A DNA stretch of 64,000 nucleotides from Pontibacterium sp049603715 (GCA_049603715.1 JBMYSW010000001.1:179783-243782), one strand, 5' to 3'; positions 45,017-54,800 are shown, counted from the first letter of the stretch. Translations and numbers: made by a program. Notes: generated by a model from the letters alone, not told the origin.

Positions 45017-45335
45017 CGAGTCCAATTCCTGAAGCAAGCTGCCATCTCGCAGTGTTTAAGGGTGACGCTATAAACACGCGGCAGAAAAATGAGGGGCTAT
45101 TCTAGCCTAGAAACGGTAAAGAGACAGGCTTGACAACCAAATAATGTCGTTAGCCTACCTATTTAATAGGCAAGCACGGTACCTTGTTCTTATTTGAGTC
45201 AGAGTGAGGTCAAAAGGTTGCTTCCTCTACTCGCCCAGAACGAAAACCGTTTTGAGCAAGACTAACGGATGCACTTAACGGGTTTTGATTGTTTTACCGC
45301 AAAGCGGGGCAATTAGATTAGTTGGGAAAGGAGAC
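45017..45335 (-). other. Intergenic DNA upstream of the DUF349 gene
   Basis: About 320 bases without a gene. It contains TAGAAT on the reverse strand (45099-45104), a possible -10 with a poor -35, and a short palindrome CCTATTTAATAGG at 45156-45168. Nothing else stands out. Confidence 0.35.
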
Positions 45336-45767
45336 TCATTGGTCCATTAAAACTTCGACATCACCATCGACGTAGAGCCATTGCTGCTGCTCGCCACGGC
45401 GAAAGTTTGAGGTTTCGCGCATCACACCCGATTCATCGCCGGCTTTAAAACGGGCTTCAAAGGTTACTTCGCCGTCGCTGTCTTTGCGTGAACCGCGTTT
45501 GGCACTCACGATAGTGAGACCCTGCCACTGGGTGTTTGTGATTTGCTCTTCGATCAGCGATTGCTCGTCGGCTTGGTGCATTTCGGGCGCAAGGGTCGAC
45601 AAAAGGTAGTCCACCTCTCCCAATACATAAGCGGTGTAACGAGATCGCATGAGCTTTTTGGCGGTAGGCGCAGGCTGCTCGCCAGAAATGGCAAGATGGC
45701 AGCAAGCTTCAAATTTTTTGCCTTTTCCGCAAGGGCAAGGAGCCGATAAAATTTCTTTTGAGTACAT
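45336..45767 (-). CDS. ychJ: YchJ family SEC-C metal-binding protein
   Basis: A 143-residue protein. The N-terminal zinc-binding SEC-C motif is CPCGKGKKFEACC, followed by the YchJ segment AKKLMRSRYTAYVLGEVDYL and a NTF2-like domain (TFEARFKAGDESGVM). The function in E. coli is not established. ATG at 45767 or GTG at 45773 are possible starts; neither has a strong ribosome binding site. Divergent from sbcB. Confidence 0.9.
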   Translation of the reverse strand: MYSKEILSAPCPCGKGKKFEACCHLAISGEQPAPTAKKLMRSRYTAYVLGEVDYLLSTLAPEMHQADEQSLIEEQITNTQWQGLTIVSAKRGSRKDSDGEVTFEARFKAGDESGVMRETSNFRRGEQQQWLYVDGDVEVLMDQ

Positions 45768-45889
45768 GAACACAAACCAAAATTCAGTATGAGTTAATGA
45801 TATTATAACTAAAGCACTGCGACTTTAGCAGAGCTAAACAATCAGCTTAGTGCATCAAAACAACTTAAGGTAACTTAAAGGTAATTTAG

Positions 45890-47347
45890 GTGGCAGTTTC
45901 TCATACTTACTTTTTTCATGACTACGAAACCACCGGAGCTGACACGCGTCGCGACCGGCCGATGCAGTTTGCCGGTATTCGCACCGATTTAGACTTTAAC
46001 ATCATTGAAGAACCAGTGATGTTTTATTGCCGCTTATCTGACGATGTGCTGCCACACCCTCAAGCCTGCCTAATTACTGGAATTACCCCGCAGCAAGCCA
46101 ATGCTGAGGGTTACGTCGAAGCCGAGTTTATGGCGAAGGTACACGAAGAGCTTTCGCGCCCGGGCACCTGTGGTGTGGGTTATAACAGTATTCGTTTTGA
46201 CGACGAGATTACTCGTCATGGGTTGTATCGCAATTTTTACGACCCTTACGCACGGGAGTGGCAAAACCAGTGTTCCCGCTGGGATATTATCGATATGTTG
46301 CGACTAACCCGCAGCTTGCGCCCTGACGGTATAGAGTGGCCGAGTTACGCCGACGGCTCGCCTAGCCTGCGACTTGAAGACCTGACTAAAGCCAACGGTA
46401 TCGAACACGGTAATGCTCACGATGCCTTGTCGGATGTGTATGCAACCATTGGTATCGCTAAGCTGGTGAAAGAAAAACAGCCGCGCTTGTTTGACTATGT
46501 GGTGAATCATCGCAGCAAAGCTAAAATTGCAGAGTTGATTGATGTGGCACGAATGAAGCCGGTGTTGCATGTGTCGTCTATGTACCCAGTGGAGTTGGGG
46601 AATGCGGCGATTGTTGCCCCGATTGCGAACCATCCAGTCAACAAAAATGCAGTGGTGGTGTGGGACCTGCGTGAAGACCCAACCCAATTGGCCGAGCTGA
46701 CAGTTGAGGAAATTAAGCAGCGTTTGTTTACGCCCAAAGCTGAGCAAGGTGAAGGGCGCTCCCGCTTACCGCTAAAGCTACTACACTTAAACAAGTGCCC
46801 AATTGTGGCACCCGCGGGCATGCTGAACACCGAAGAAGCGGCACGACTAAAAATTCAGGGTGACGTGTGTCGTACGCACTTAGCTTGCCTGCGTAACATG
46901 ACGGACGTGATGGACCGTGTAAAGGCGGCCTTTGAGCCTGAAAAAGGCCAGCAAGCCAATGACCCAGATTTGATGCTTTACGATGGTGGCTTTTTAGGCC
47001 CTGAAGATAAGCAAGCGACCCAAAATATTCGCGAAGCCGACCCTGAGGCGCTGTATGAGTTGAACCCTGCTTTTCAGGACCCTCGTTTAGAAGAAATGTT
47101 TTTGCGCTACAAGGCGCGAAACTACCCGGATACCTTGTTGCCTGAGCAACGTATGGTGTGGGAAGAGTTTCGTAAAGCGCGATTATTGGGTCAAGATGGC
47201 ACGGGCCACTTGAGCTTTGAAGGCTATTCAAGCGCGCTTGAGCAGGCCTACAACAACCCAGAGCTCGCTGAAACACAACGGTATATATTGGATGAATTGG
47301 TCTCTTATGGGCAGTCTATTTACCCCACAGACGACTTTGACTACTAA
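45890..47347 (+). CDS. sbcB: Exodeoxyribonuclease I (SbcB)
   Basis: A 485-residue DEDDh 3'-5' exonuclease acting on single-stranded DNA. Exo motif I is FFHDYETTGAD, motif II contains GYNSIRFDDEITRHGLYRNF, and motif III is GNAHDALSDVYATIGIAKL. The SH3-like and C-terminal helical domains follow, with LSFEGYSSALEQAYN at the end. The start is GTG at 45890, eight bases after AAAGG. The 3' end overlaps the next reading frame. Confidence 0.96.
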   Translation: MAVSHTYFFHDYETTGADTRRDRPMQFAGIRTDLDFNIIEEPVMFYCRLSDDVLPHPQACLITGITPQQANAEGYVEAEFMAKVHEELSRPGTCGVGYNSIRFDDEITRHGLYRNFYDPYAREWQNQCSRWDIIDMLRLTRSLRPDGIEWPSYADGSPSLRLEDLTKANGIEHGNAHDALSDVYATIGIAKLVKEKQPRLFDYVVNHRSKAKIAELIDVARMKPVLHVSSMYPVELGNAAIVAPIANHPVNKNAVVVWDLREDPTQLAELTVEEIKQRLFTPKAEQGEGRSRLPLKLLHLNKCPIVAPAGMLNTEEAARLKIQGDVCRTHLACLRNMTDVMDRVKAAFEPEKGQQANDPDLMLYDGGFLGPEDKQATQNIREADPEALYELNPAFQDPRLEEMFLRYKARNYPDTLLPEQRMVWEEFRKARLLGQDGTGHLSFEGYSSALEQAYNNPELAETQRYILDELVSYGQSIYPTDDFDY

Positions 47348-47900
47348 CGCAGACAGTGCGGCGACGAAGCAAGGTGCGACTGAGCCTTGCTCGGCGCTTG
47401 TGCCTCTTGCTCGTGGCGTTGCGGTTGCCAGTATCGTTATTTTCGCGACACTGGCTCATGTACCACCCCTTTGGGCGAGTGAAACCGATGGGCCAGATGC
47501 TGAGCCAGAGCCACCTGCGTACGATGTGGTTCCGGCGCGCGGTAATATTCTGTTTTCAATTGACCCAGTAAATCCCTACAAAGACATGCCTCGGGGCACC
47601 ATTGATAATGAGCCCATGAACGAGGTGGTGGCGGGTGAGCTACCCTCGACCTTGCCCGAGCCCATTGTGGTACCCGCGGCAGATCGCGAATACTTTATTC
47701 AGCTGAACGACCTCGAAAAAAATGGCCCCAAGCGCAAAGGGGAAGACAAGATTTTTTATCAAATCGCCACCGACATGGAAAAAGAGCGCTGCCTATACTT
47801 GGGTGACGGCTGTCCAAATGTTGAGGTCTTTGAGTCTGTGCCTCGCTCTCAGCTAACATCCGAGGACGAAGGGTTTGAGCGGCAGCGAGAGTTCTTTTAG
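47307..47900 (+). CDS. Exported protein of unknown function overlapping sbcB
   Basis: About 197 residues from the ATG at 47307 (ATG 47292 and TTG 47337 are alternatives). All of these lie inside sbcB in another frame, so the first 14 or so codons overlap. A hydrophobic segment (GVAVASIVIFATLAHVPPLWA) about 35-40 residues in looks like a signal peptide with a long n-region, cut before SETDG. The mature part is acidic and proline-rich, with RGNILFSIDPVNPYKDMPRG and a pair of cysteines in ERCLYLGDGCPNVEVF. I recognise no family. Probably translated by coupling to sbcB. Confidence 0.6.
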   Translation: MGSLFTPQTTLTTNADSAATKQGATEPCSALVPLARGVAVASIVIFATLAHVPPLWASETDGPDAEPEPPAYDVVPARGNILFSIDPVNPYKDMPRGTIDNEPMNEVVAGELPSTLPEPIVVPAADREYFIQLNDLEKNGPKRKGEDKIFYQIATDMEKERCLYLGDGCPNVEVFESVPRSQLTSEDEGFERQREFF

Positions 47901-48004
47901 TCGCTCTAGTTACGACATATAGCACCCTTCTTGTTTAGCTCTTACCGCCTGCAAGCGCTTACCTCCTTTAAGTACTTTCCGCTTTCAAGCATCTGCACAG
48001 CGCT

Positions 48005-50854
48005 TTAAAAGCGCTGTGCTTCGCTACTAATGACCCACTGTCGATCTAACCAGTCTTTGATATGGCTAAGGTAGGTTGCCTTGTCGAGGTTGCGAACAGC
48101 ATTAATGCGTTGGTTGTTAATCTCAAAGTTGGCTTCGTATTGGTCAATTTCGGTCCACCAGCGATTCGTCAGCTCGCTTTGTTTGGTTGCGGGCTCGCTG
48201 AGTTGGGCGATAACACTTTGCTTATGCCCTTCAAATACCTGCTCAGGCATGGTCAGTTGCGCCTGCGAAAAGGCTGTAACAAAGTTATCGATGTGACCTT
48301 CAAGCGCTTGAGGGCTACTGGTTGGCGACTCAATCACCATGGTAATGCCCAAGCTGTTCAGCAGGTTAAAGGGCATGCTAAAGACCACATAACCTAGCTG
48401 CTGCTCGGTGCGTAGGCGAGTATAAAAAGCCGGAGCCAGGGCATCGCTTAATACACTGTAGCTCGCCCGTAAGGTCAGGTTACTTTTGTCGCCATTGGCT
48501 TGGTTATAAACCGTAATGGCGGCGTTGTTTTGCTTGGCGTCAATGGCCTTGTGCATACGGCCAATATCGAGCTTGGTCACAGGTAATCGTGTTAACGGCT
48601 GTAGGGCTTTATTAGGCTCAAACTGGCTTTTGGCGAATTCTCCCATGGCAATGGCTTGTGCCTCGGTTAGGTTGCCATGAACTAACAAACGCAGGTGGCT
48701 TTGTTTAAGTAAGCGCTGATGATGTTGCTTAATATCCTCAAGGGTCAGCGACGCTAGCTTGGCTAAGCGATCCTCGACGCTGGGTGTGCTTAACAAGCCT
48801 TGGTAGAGCTGCCCAAGGGTTTGTTTGTAGGCGTTTTCTTTTAGGCTGTTGGCAATTTGCTGTGACATGCGTGCTTTAAGGACGGCAAAGCGCTGCGGGT
48901 TAGGGGTAAAGCTGGCTATACCCGCCATTAAATGGCTGTATAAGCGAGGCAAGGGTTGGCTAAAGCCCGAGAGCTTAATGCTGATGCCTCGCATATGCGG
49001 GTATATTTCGCTACTCAGGCCGGCTATATGGGCGTCGTAAGTGAGGCTGGTAAGGTCGTCGTTAATAAGTTGTACCCAGAGGTCATTTACTACGCCTAGC
49101 TCGGGTGTGCTTGCCACTGCTGGGTTGAGCAGCGAAACAAAAATGTCGGCTTTGGGCTGCTTAAATTGGCGATTATCGGCATACCAGACCTCAAGCCCTT
49201 GCTCGCTGAGCACTTCGGTTGGTGTATGCAATTCTTCCTTATCTTGCCCTTGAGGTACTTCTAGCACTGCATAATTGTCGCTAACAAAGGGGTTTGAGCT
49301 GCGAACAAATAAAGCCGAGGCGTCTGCAGGCGCGGGTGCGGCGATAAGCGCCTGTTGCTCGTCAGTTAAAGGCGCAAACTGATAGGGCACATTAAAATAA
49401 GGGCTGGTGGCGTTGCTATCGATATTCTTGGCCTTTAGCGCAATTAGCACATTGTCGGGGCGAATATAGCTCAAAAACTCGGCAATGCGCTCAGGCTTAA
49501 ATTGGTCGTAGGCATAAGGTGCGCGAAGCACATCGGCTGCGTCAAACTCCTGATGTTGTTGTGCTAAGTAGCGAGCTAAAGCAAGGGGAGCCGGCGCGTC
49601 CTGAAACAAAAAGCTCGCTTGGCTTAGGGCTTTTTCTTCTTCAAATAAGTCATTACGAATACCGCCTTTTTCCAGCTTGCTGGCAAAGTCAAAGATGTAC
49701 TGCAAAATTTGGTCAGTGTGCTTAAAGCCTTCTTCTGTTAGCTGTAAATCAAGGCGAAAGCTTGCCTCGTTATCAAAGCTAAAGCCGGGTGAGGCGGCTA
49801 AGGCGTTGGTCCAACCCTTTTCTTTAAACAGTGCCAACAAGCTGCCTTCACCTTCGTAACCAAATTCGGCACCCAAATAGCTCAGTGGCTTGGCTTGCCA
49901 GTCGTCTTTATCCGATGGCGTGGGAAAAGTAAGCGACATGCTGTAAACATCGCGTAAGGTGGCAATATTAATTTGCGCGGGCAGTGACTCAGGCAAAAAT
50001 AGCGGTTTGGTGAGCTCAGGTAGGGTGACCTCGCGGTTGGCAACAGCTGAGAACTTATTGGTCACTAGCTGACTGAGCTCGTCTAACGACTGAGGGCCCA
50101 CCACAACCAAGCTCATCAGGTTAGCGGAGTAGTAGGTGTTGTAAAACGCGATAAGCTCGTCGCGAATAGTACTGTTTTCGCGATCGGCCAATGTCTCCAG
50201 GCTACCCACAGCAAAGCGACTGAACGGGTGCTCTGGGTTGTAGGCTTGACGTGTGGCGGCAAACACGCGGCGGCCATCTTGGTTTAGGTTAGATTGATAC
50301 TCAGAGTGAACCGCGTGCTTTTCTCGGTCGACATATTCAGGCGTGAACAAGGGCGCGATAAAAAATTGTGCAAAGCGATCAAGGGCGGGTTCGAGGTAGT
50401 TAGCGTCGATATCAAAGTGATAGTTAGTGTTGGTATTTGAGGTAAAGGCGTTGTGCGAGCCGCCATGGTTACTAATAAAGGCTTGGTAGTCGCCTGCCTC
50501 TGGGTACTTCTGAGTACCTAAAAATAACATGTGCTCTAAAAAGTGTGCCAAACCCTCGCGCCCTTTGGGGTTGAGCGCAGAACCTACATTTACATCAAGT
50601 GAGGCCGCCGCTGTTTTACTGCTCGGGTCTGATACCAAAATTACTTTGAGTTGGTTGCCTAACCGCATGGGCCGATATTCACGGCTGTCGTTGGGGCTTT
50701 TGACCACATCATTCAAGGGCTGTGCTTTATTCAGGGGCTGCGCTTTGGCAACTTGAACCGACACCAGCGCAAATAACACCCATGTGATGCATAGAGTAAA
50801 GGTGACAAAACGAGTACTTAATTGAGGGTAAAAGAATTGACGCGGTAGAGACAT
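48005..50854 (-). CDS. Periplasmic M16 zinc protease, pitrilysin/insulinase family
   Basis: A 949-residue protein. A signal peptide ends at about residue 38 (VQVAKA). The inverted zinc motif is H104-F-L-E107-H108 in HFLEHMLFLGTQKYPE, and E185 in EKHAVHSEYQSN is at the distance expected for the third ligand. Four M16 domains fit the length of E. coli pitrilysin (PtrA), which degrades small peptides in the periplasm. The sequence after the signal repeats KAQPLN twice, from a local 18-base duplication. It is a likely stand-alone unit on the reverse strand. Confidence 0.92.
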   Translation of the reverse strand: MSLPRQFFYPQLSTRFVTFTLCITWVLFALVSVQVAKAQPLNKAQPLNDVVKSPNDSREYRPMRLGNQLKVILVSDPSSKTAAASLDVNVGSALNPKGREGLAHFLEHMLFLGTQKYPEAGDYQAFISNHGGSHNAFTSNTNTNYHFDIDANYLEPALDRFAQFFIAPLFTPEYVDREKHAVHSEYQSNLNQDGRRVFAATRQAYNPEHPFSRFAVGSLETLADRENSTIRDELIAFYNTYYSANLMSLVVVGPQSLDELSQLVTNKFSAVANREVTLPELTKPLFLPESLPAQINIATLRDVYSMSLTFPTPSDKDDWQAKPLSYLGAEFGYEGEGSLLALFKEKGWTNALAASPGFSFDNEASFRLDLQLTEEGFKHTDQILQYIFDFASKLEKGGIRNDLFEEEKALSQASFLFQDAPAPLALARYLAQQHQEFDAADVLRAPYAYDQFKPERIAEFLSYIRPDNVLIALKAKNIDSNATSPYFNVPYQFAPLTDEQQALIAAPAPADASALFVRSSNPFVSDNYAVLEVPQGQDKEELHTPTEVLSEQGLEVWYADNRQFKQPKADIFVSLLNPAVASTPELGVVNDLWVQLINDDLTSLTYDAHIAGLSSEIYPHMRGISIKLSGFSQPLPRLYSHLMAGIASFTPNPQRFAVLKARMSQQIANSLKENAYKQTLGQLYQGLLSTPSVEDRLAKLASLTLEDIKQHHQRLLKQSHLRLLVHGNLTEAQAIAMGEFAKSQFEPNKALQPLTRLPVTKLDIGRMHKAIDAKQNNAAITVYNQANGDKSNLTLRASYSVLSDALAPAFYTRLRTEQQLGYVVFSMPFNLLNSLGITMVIESPTSSPQALEGHIDNFVTAFSQAQLTMPEQVFEGHKQSVIAQLSEPATKQSELTNRWWTEIDQYEANFEINNQRINAVRNLDKATYLSHIKDWLDRQWVISSEAQRF

Positions 50855-51063
50855 CTTGATGGCGAATCCTTGTATGGGCTTTATATGACGTAATTTTGAG
50901 TCTTTGCCTAAGGTTAGGGCTAAGTGGTATGAGGCAAGCTAAACCTGAACGTCTCATACGTTACTTAATTATTCGAAAAAATAACACGGTTAGATGTGTC
51001 GCCAAGGGGCAACTCATCGACGCTGTTGTTTAGTTATTTTAGCGAGCAACTTGTTGGCTGCTT

Positions 51064-51105
51064 ATTGTTAGTTACTCATTGTTAGCTTCTGACTGTTAGT
51101 TGCTC
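51064..51105. repeat. Three degenerate 14-base tandem repeats
   Basis: ATTGTTAGTTACTC, ATTGTTAGCTTCTG and ACTGTTAGTTGCTC follow one another at 51064, 51078 and 51092, sharing TGTTAG at a constant register. Confidence 0.8.
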
Positions 51106-51183
51106 GGTCGGTAATGTCTGTCGTTAATAGCGGCTGCGATGTTACATTTAAACCAGCCAGCCTCGGTAGACGTATAGCTAATT

Positions 51184-51217
51184 AAACGAACAAGCTTAGT
51201 AAACGAATAAGCTTAAT
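51184..51217. repeat. Two 17-base tandem repeats
   Basis: AAACGAACAAGCTTAGT at 51184 and AAACGAATAAGCTTAAT at 51201 differ at three positions and are followed by a partial third (AAGTTTAG). Confidence 0.75.
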
Positions 51218-51559
51218 AAGTTTAGTTGTTTTAGCGATGTAAGGAGTACACAGAGGCTGTCTTGCTCTATTGCCTGCCAGCGAATAGCTGTTAGTGGGCT
51301 TCTAATGGGGTGAGTGCGAGTTGCAGTAGTCGCCAGCCTCTTATGAAGTTAACAGCAATAAAACCATACCTTTATTAAGGACATTGCTCCACGGCCGCTA
51401 ACGGTTGCAAAAGGGGGGATGTTTCTCGTAGCATGTGGCGATTAGCTGTGACTTGAATCAAAAGTTAACAGGTAAAACGTTAAGTTGCGGCTTAAGCTAG
51501 GCCAAAAGCCATGTAGCCAAAACCACTTAGCGGCCCACTAAATACTAAAAAGGTGTGAC

Positions 51560-52495
51560 ATGCGTACGTTTGCTTTAACGTTATTTTTAGCAATATTCTC
51601 TCTTTCTATGGTCTCAGGGCCAGCCCACGCGAAAAAATTTGGCGGCGGCGCGAGCCTAGGCAAGTCCTACTCGGCACCCTCAACCAATAAATTTGGTTCG
51701 ACTCAACAAAAACAAAGCACCACGCCTACACAGCAAAAGCAAAATGCTGCGGCTAACACAGGCACCAAGCGCAGTGGCTTTGGTGGTTTAATGGCAGGTC
51801 TACTAGGTGCTGGCTTGCTTGGCGCTCTCTTCTTCGGTGGCGCATTTGAAGGCATCGAATTGATGGATATCTTAATTTTGGTGGGTATCGTATTTGTTGC
51901 CTTTAAGCTCATTGGTAGCTTCAAGCGGTCTCAGCAAGGCAGTCAGCAAGGCTATGCTACATCGCCAGCAGGCGCGAGCTACACTGATGTCAATGCCAAC
52001 AACCAAACCAGCGATAATCAAGCACAGTACAAGCAATCTGCGCCTGAAATGTTTGGCAATCAAAGCCAGCCAGGGGCGACTATGGGCGCATCTGAGCCTA
52101 TGGGCCATGCGCTGCAATTACCTGAGTGGTTTAACAAAGACGCTTTTGTGGCGGGTGCGCAACAGCACTACATTAAGCTGCAACACGCGTGGGACGTTTC
52201 AGATTGGAACGAAATTCAAAGCTACACCACACCTGAGCTGTTCGAGCTACTAAAAGTAGAGCGCGCTAAATTGCCTGAGCAACAAACCACTGAGGTGGTT
52301 TCTGTGATGGCTGAGCTGGTGGACTTTATCGACAACCAAGACCACGCGGTTGTGACCATGTCGTTCTACGGTTGGATTAAAGAAGACGGCGTTAACACGG
52401 TGGAGTTTAACGAGCTATGGCATCTTCGCAAAGATATGCCAACGCCAAACGATACAGCCGCACCTTGGTACATTGAAGGCATTCAGCCGCAATAA
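51560..52495 (+). CDS. Tim44-like domain protein, membrane anchored
   Basis: A 311-residue protein. A signal peptide ends near residue 24 (GPAHA), followed by a low-complexity Gln/Ser/Thr linker, a Gly-rich hydrophobic stretch (GLMAGLLGAGLLGALFFGGA) and a second hydrophobic segment (LMDILILVGIVFVAFKLIG). The C-terminal third is a Tim44-like fold: FVAGAQQHYIKLQHAWDVSD, IQSYTTPELFELLKVERAKL and VTMSFYGWIKEDG. Bacterial Tim44 proteins have no settled role. A strong terminator follows. Confidence 0.88.
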   Translation: MRTFALTLFLAIFSLSMVSGPAHAKKFGGGASLGKSYSAPSTNKFGSTQQKQSTTPTQQKQNAAANTGTKRSGFGGLMAGLLGAGLLGALFFGGAFEGIELMDILILVGIVFVAFKLIGSFKRSQQGSQQGYATSPAGASYTDVNANNQTSDNQAQYKQSAPEMFGNQSQPGATMGASEPMGHALQLPEWFNKDAFVAGAQQHYIKLQHAWDVSDWNEIQSYTTPELFELLKVERAKLPEQQTTEVVSVMAELVDFIDNQDHAVVTMSFYGWIKEDGVNTVEFNELWHLRKDMPTPNDTAAPWYIEGIQPQ

Positions 52496-52536
52496 ACCAT
52501 TGGCTTTTGTTGCATAGGTAACACTGCTAGAAAGCA

Positions 52537-52564
52537 AAACGCCGAGCAAATGCTCGGCGTTTTT
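52537..52564 (+). terminator. Rho-independent terminator after the Tim44-like gene
   Basis: ACGCCGAGCA and TGCTCGGCGT form a perfect ten-pair stem with an AA loop, followed by a T-run. Confidence 0.93.
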
Positions 52565-52595
52565 GTGTGTGGAGTAAAGCGAGGTTACTTCAGGC

Positions 52596-53366
52596 TTATT
52601 CTTCGTGGTCGCGCAAGAATACCCACGTATCGCCCTTAGAGCTGGCAGCATCAAAATAGTAACCGTCAACGTCAAAGCCTTTAAGTTGTTCTGTATCGGT
52701 GATTTGGTTTTGGATAATGTAGCGAGCCATAAGACCACGGGCTTTTTTGGCGTAAAAGCTGATGATCTTGTATTTGCCGTTTTTCCAGTCTTTAAATACT
52801 GGCGTGATGATACGGCCTGCAATTTGTTTCTCTTTGGCGGCTTTGTAGTACTCGTTAGACGCGAGGTTAATCAAGGTGCCGTCGCTGCCGAGTTCTTCGT
52901 TTAGGGCGTCACACAAGGTGTTACCCCAGTATTCGTACAAGTCTTTACCACCTGGATTAGCCAGCTTGGTGCCCATTTCGAGGCGGTAGGGCTGCATCAA
53001 GTCGAGAGGTTTTAGGATACCGTAAAGGCCCGACAAAATACGTAGGTGTGACTGAGCAAACTTTAGCTCTTCTTCGCTGAGGCTTTGGGCATCTAGGCCA
53101 GTGTATACGTCGCCTTTAAACGCCAAAACGGCTTGCTTGGCATTGTCGGGCGAAAACGGGGTTTCCCAGCTTTCGTAACGCGCTACGTTCAGTGCGGCCA
53201 GCTTGTCGCTGAGCTTCATCATTTGTGCAATGTCTTGCACCGATAATGGCTTTAAGGTGTCGATCAGGGTTTGCGACTGGTCCAAGTACAATGGCTGAGT
53301 GTGGGTGTCCACGTGTGGTGGTGTATCAAAGTCCAGTGTTTTGGCTGGCGAAATCACAAGTAACAT
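52596..53366 (-). CDS. yaaA: Peroxide stress protein YaaA
   Basis: A 256-residue protein of the DUF328/UPF0246 family, which in E. coli lowers free iron under peroxide stress and binds DNA. It has the typical start MLLVISPAKTLDF, RYESWETPFSPDNAKQAVLA, LRILSGLYGILKPLDLMQPY and FYAKKARGLMARYII. I chose the ATG at 53366, since homologues begin MLxxISPAKTL; the longer frame from 53384 adds six residues without support. Confidence 0.95.
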   Translation of the reverse strand: MLLVISPAKTLDFDTPPHVDTHTQPLYLDQSQTLIDTLKPLSVQDIAQMMKLSDKLAALNVARYESWETPFSPDNAKQAVLAFKGDVYTGLDAQSLSEEELKFAQSHLRILSGLYGILKPLDLMQPYRLEMGTKLANPGGKDLYEYWGNTLCDALNEELGSDGTLINLASNEYYKAAKEKQIAGRIITPVFKDWKNGKYKIISFYAKKARGLMARYIIQNQITDTEQLKGFDVDGYYFDAASSKGDTWVFLRDHEE

Positions 53367-53516
53367 AGTTGACCCTCGGCACATGGCCTTGTCGAAACAA
53401 TAGAAAGGCCAAAGTGTAACGATTAGTGATAGCGACTCGCAAGCGGATGATTAAGCACGGCGAATTGCGCTATCATAGCGGCCAAATAAGATAGCTCTGA
53501 ATAAACCGAGGATCAG

Positions 53517-54800
53517 ATGACTAAAAAACGAGTACTCACGGGTATCACCACCACTGGTATTCCCCACGTAGGTAACTACTTAGGCGCCATTAAGCCTGCT
53601 ATTGAAGCCAGCAAAAACCCAGATTATTCGAGTTACTTTTTCTTGGCTGACTATCATGCGCTGATTAAGTGTGGCGACCCTCAACGTGTGGCTGAGTCTT
53701 CTCGTGCAATTGCCGCTACTTGGTTGGCACTTGGTTTAGACACTGATCAAACCACGTTTTACCGTCAGTCAGATGTCCGTGAGATTCCAGAGCTTACGTG
53801 GATGCTAACCTGCTTAACATCTAAAGGTTTGATGAACCGTGCCCACGCCTATAAGGCCTCCACCGATGCCAACGCAGCGGCAGGTAAGCAAGATCTTGAT
53901 GACGGCGTAACCATGGGGTTGTTTAGCTACCCCATTTTGATGGCAGCCGACATTTTGATGTTCAACGCTGACTTGATCCCAGTGGGTAAAGACCAAATTC
54001 AGCACATCGAAATGGCGCGTGATATTGCCGGTCGTTTTAATCACCTTTACGAGCCATTGTTCAGCTTGCCTGAGGCGGTTGTGAGCGAAGACACGCAACT
54101 TATTCCGGGCTTAGATGGTCGTAAAATGTCGAAGAGCTACGACAATACCATTCCCTTGTTTTGCCCACCTAAACAACTACAAAAGCTGATTAACCAAATT
54201 GTTACTGATGCTAAGTTGCCGGGTGAGCCAAAAGACCCAGACAACAGCACCTTGTTCCAGCTTTACAGCTGCTTTGCTAACGAAGCGGAACAAGCGTCGA
54301 TGCGCCAGCGTTACCTTGAAGGCATTGGCTGGGGCGATGCGAAGAAAGAGCTCTTTGAGTTTGTTGATGCGCAACTAAGTGACGCTCGCGGTGAGTACGA
54401 GCGTTTGATGGCAGACCCAAGCTATGTTGAGTCGGTCCTACTTAAAGGTGCGGAGAAAGCCCGTGCTGAAGCTGCGCCACTGCTCGATAAAGTGCGCTTA
54501 GCCGTGGGCGTTCGCCCATTGGATTATGTGCCAGCAAAAGCTGAATCTGCCAAAGAGAAAAAGAAAGAAGTAAGCGAAGATGCCCAAGCCCGCGCGCTTG
54601 AGGGCCGTCGTCGTGCCATTCTTAAGCAAGTTCAGCCGTTGCTCGATAGCGTGTTTGCCGCAGAAGACCAAAAAGCAGCGGCATTGGCCTTAGTTGAAGC
54701 GAAAGCGGAAGAAGTGGCTGGCTTGAAGAAAAAGGCGAAGCAAAAAGCTGAGAATGAACTTGAAGTGATTCAAGAAGCTTTAGCTGAGTTGCTGGGCTAA
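53517..54800 (+). CDS. trpS: Tryptophanyl-tRNA synthetase
   Basis: A 427-residue class I synthetase charging tRNA-Trp. The HIGH-equivalent is in TTTGIPHVGNYLGAI, the ATP-binding KMSKS loop is RKMSKSYDNTI, and GKDQIQHIEMARDI and YPILMAADILMF are typical. It belongs to the longer bacterial form, with an additional Lys/Glu-rich helical C-terminal extension of about 70 residues (KEKKKEVSEDAQARALEGR). Convergent with cysK. Confidence 0.95.
   Translation: MTKKRVLTGITTTGIPHVGNYLGAIKPAIEASKNPDYSSYFFLADYHALIKCGDPQRVAESSRAIAATWLALGLDTDQTTFYRQSDVREIPELTWMLTCLTSKGLMNRAHAYKASTDANAAAGKQDLDDGVTMGLFSYPILMAADILMFNADLIPVGKDQIQHIEMARDIAGRFNHLYEPLFSLPEAVVSEDTQLIPGLDGRKMSKSYDNTIPLFCPPKQLQKLINQIVTDAKLPGEPKDPDNSTLFQLYSCFANEAEQASMRQRYLEGIGWGDAKKELFEFVDAQLSDARGEYERLMADPSYVESVLLKGAEKARAEAAPLLDKVRLAVGVRPLDYVPAKAESAKEKKKEVSEDAQARALEGRRRAILKQVQPLLDSVFAAEDQKAAALALVEAKAEEVAGLKKKAKQKAENELEVIQEALAELLG

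Larger units (their letters stand above)
50855..51559. other. Long intergenic region without a recognisable gene
   Basis: About 705 bases between the divergent M16 protease and Tim44-like genes. No open frame with a plausible start and site was found. It contains two short tandem repeat tracts described separately. Some of it must hold the two promoters; a small RNA cannot be excluded. Confidence 0.5.

Noticed and set aside
51703..52253. Open frames on other strands inside the Tim44-like gene
   Set aside because: They are shadows of a gene with signal peptide and recognised domain and lack start signals.
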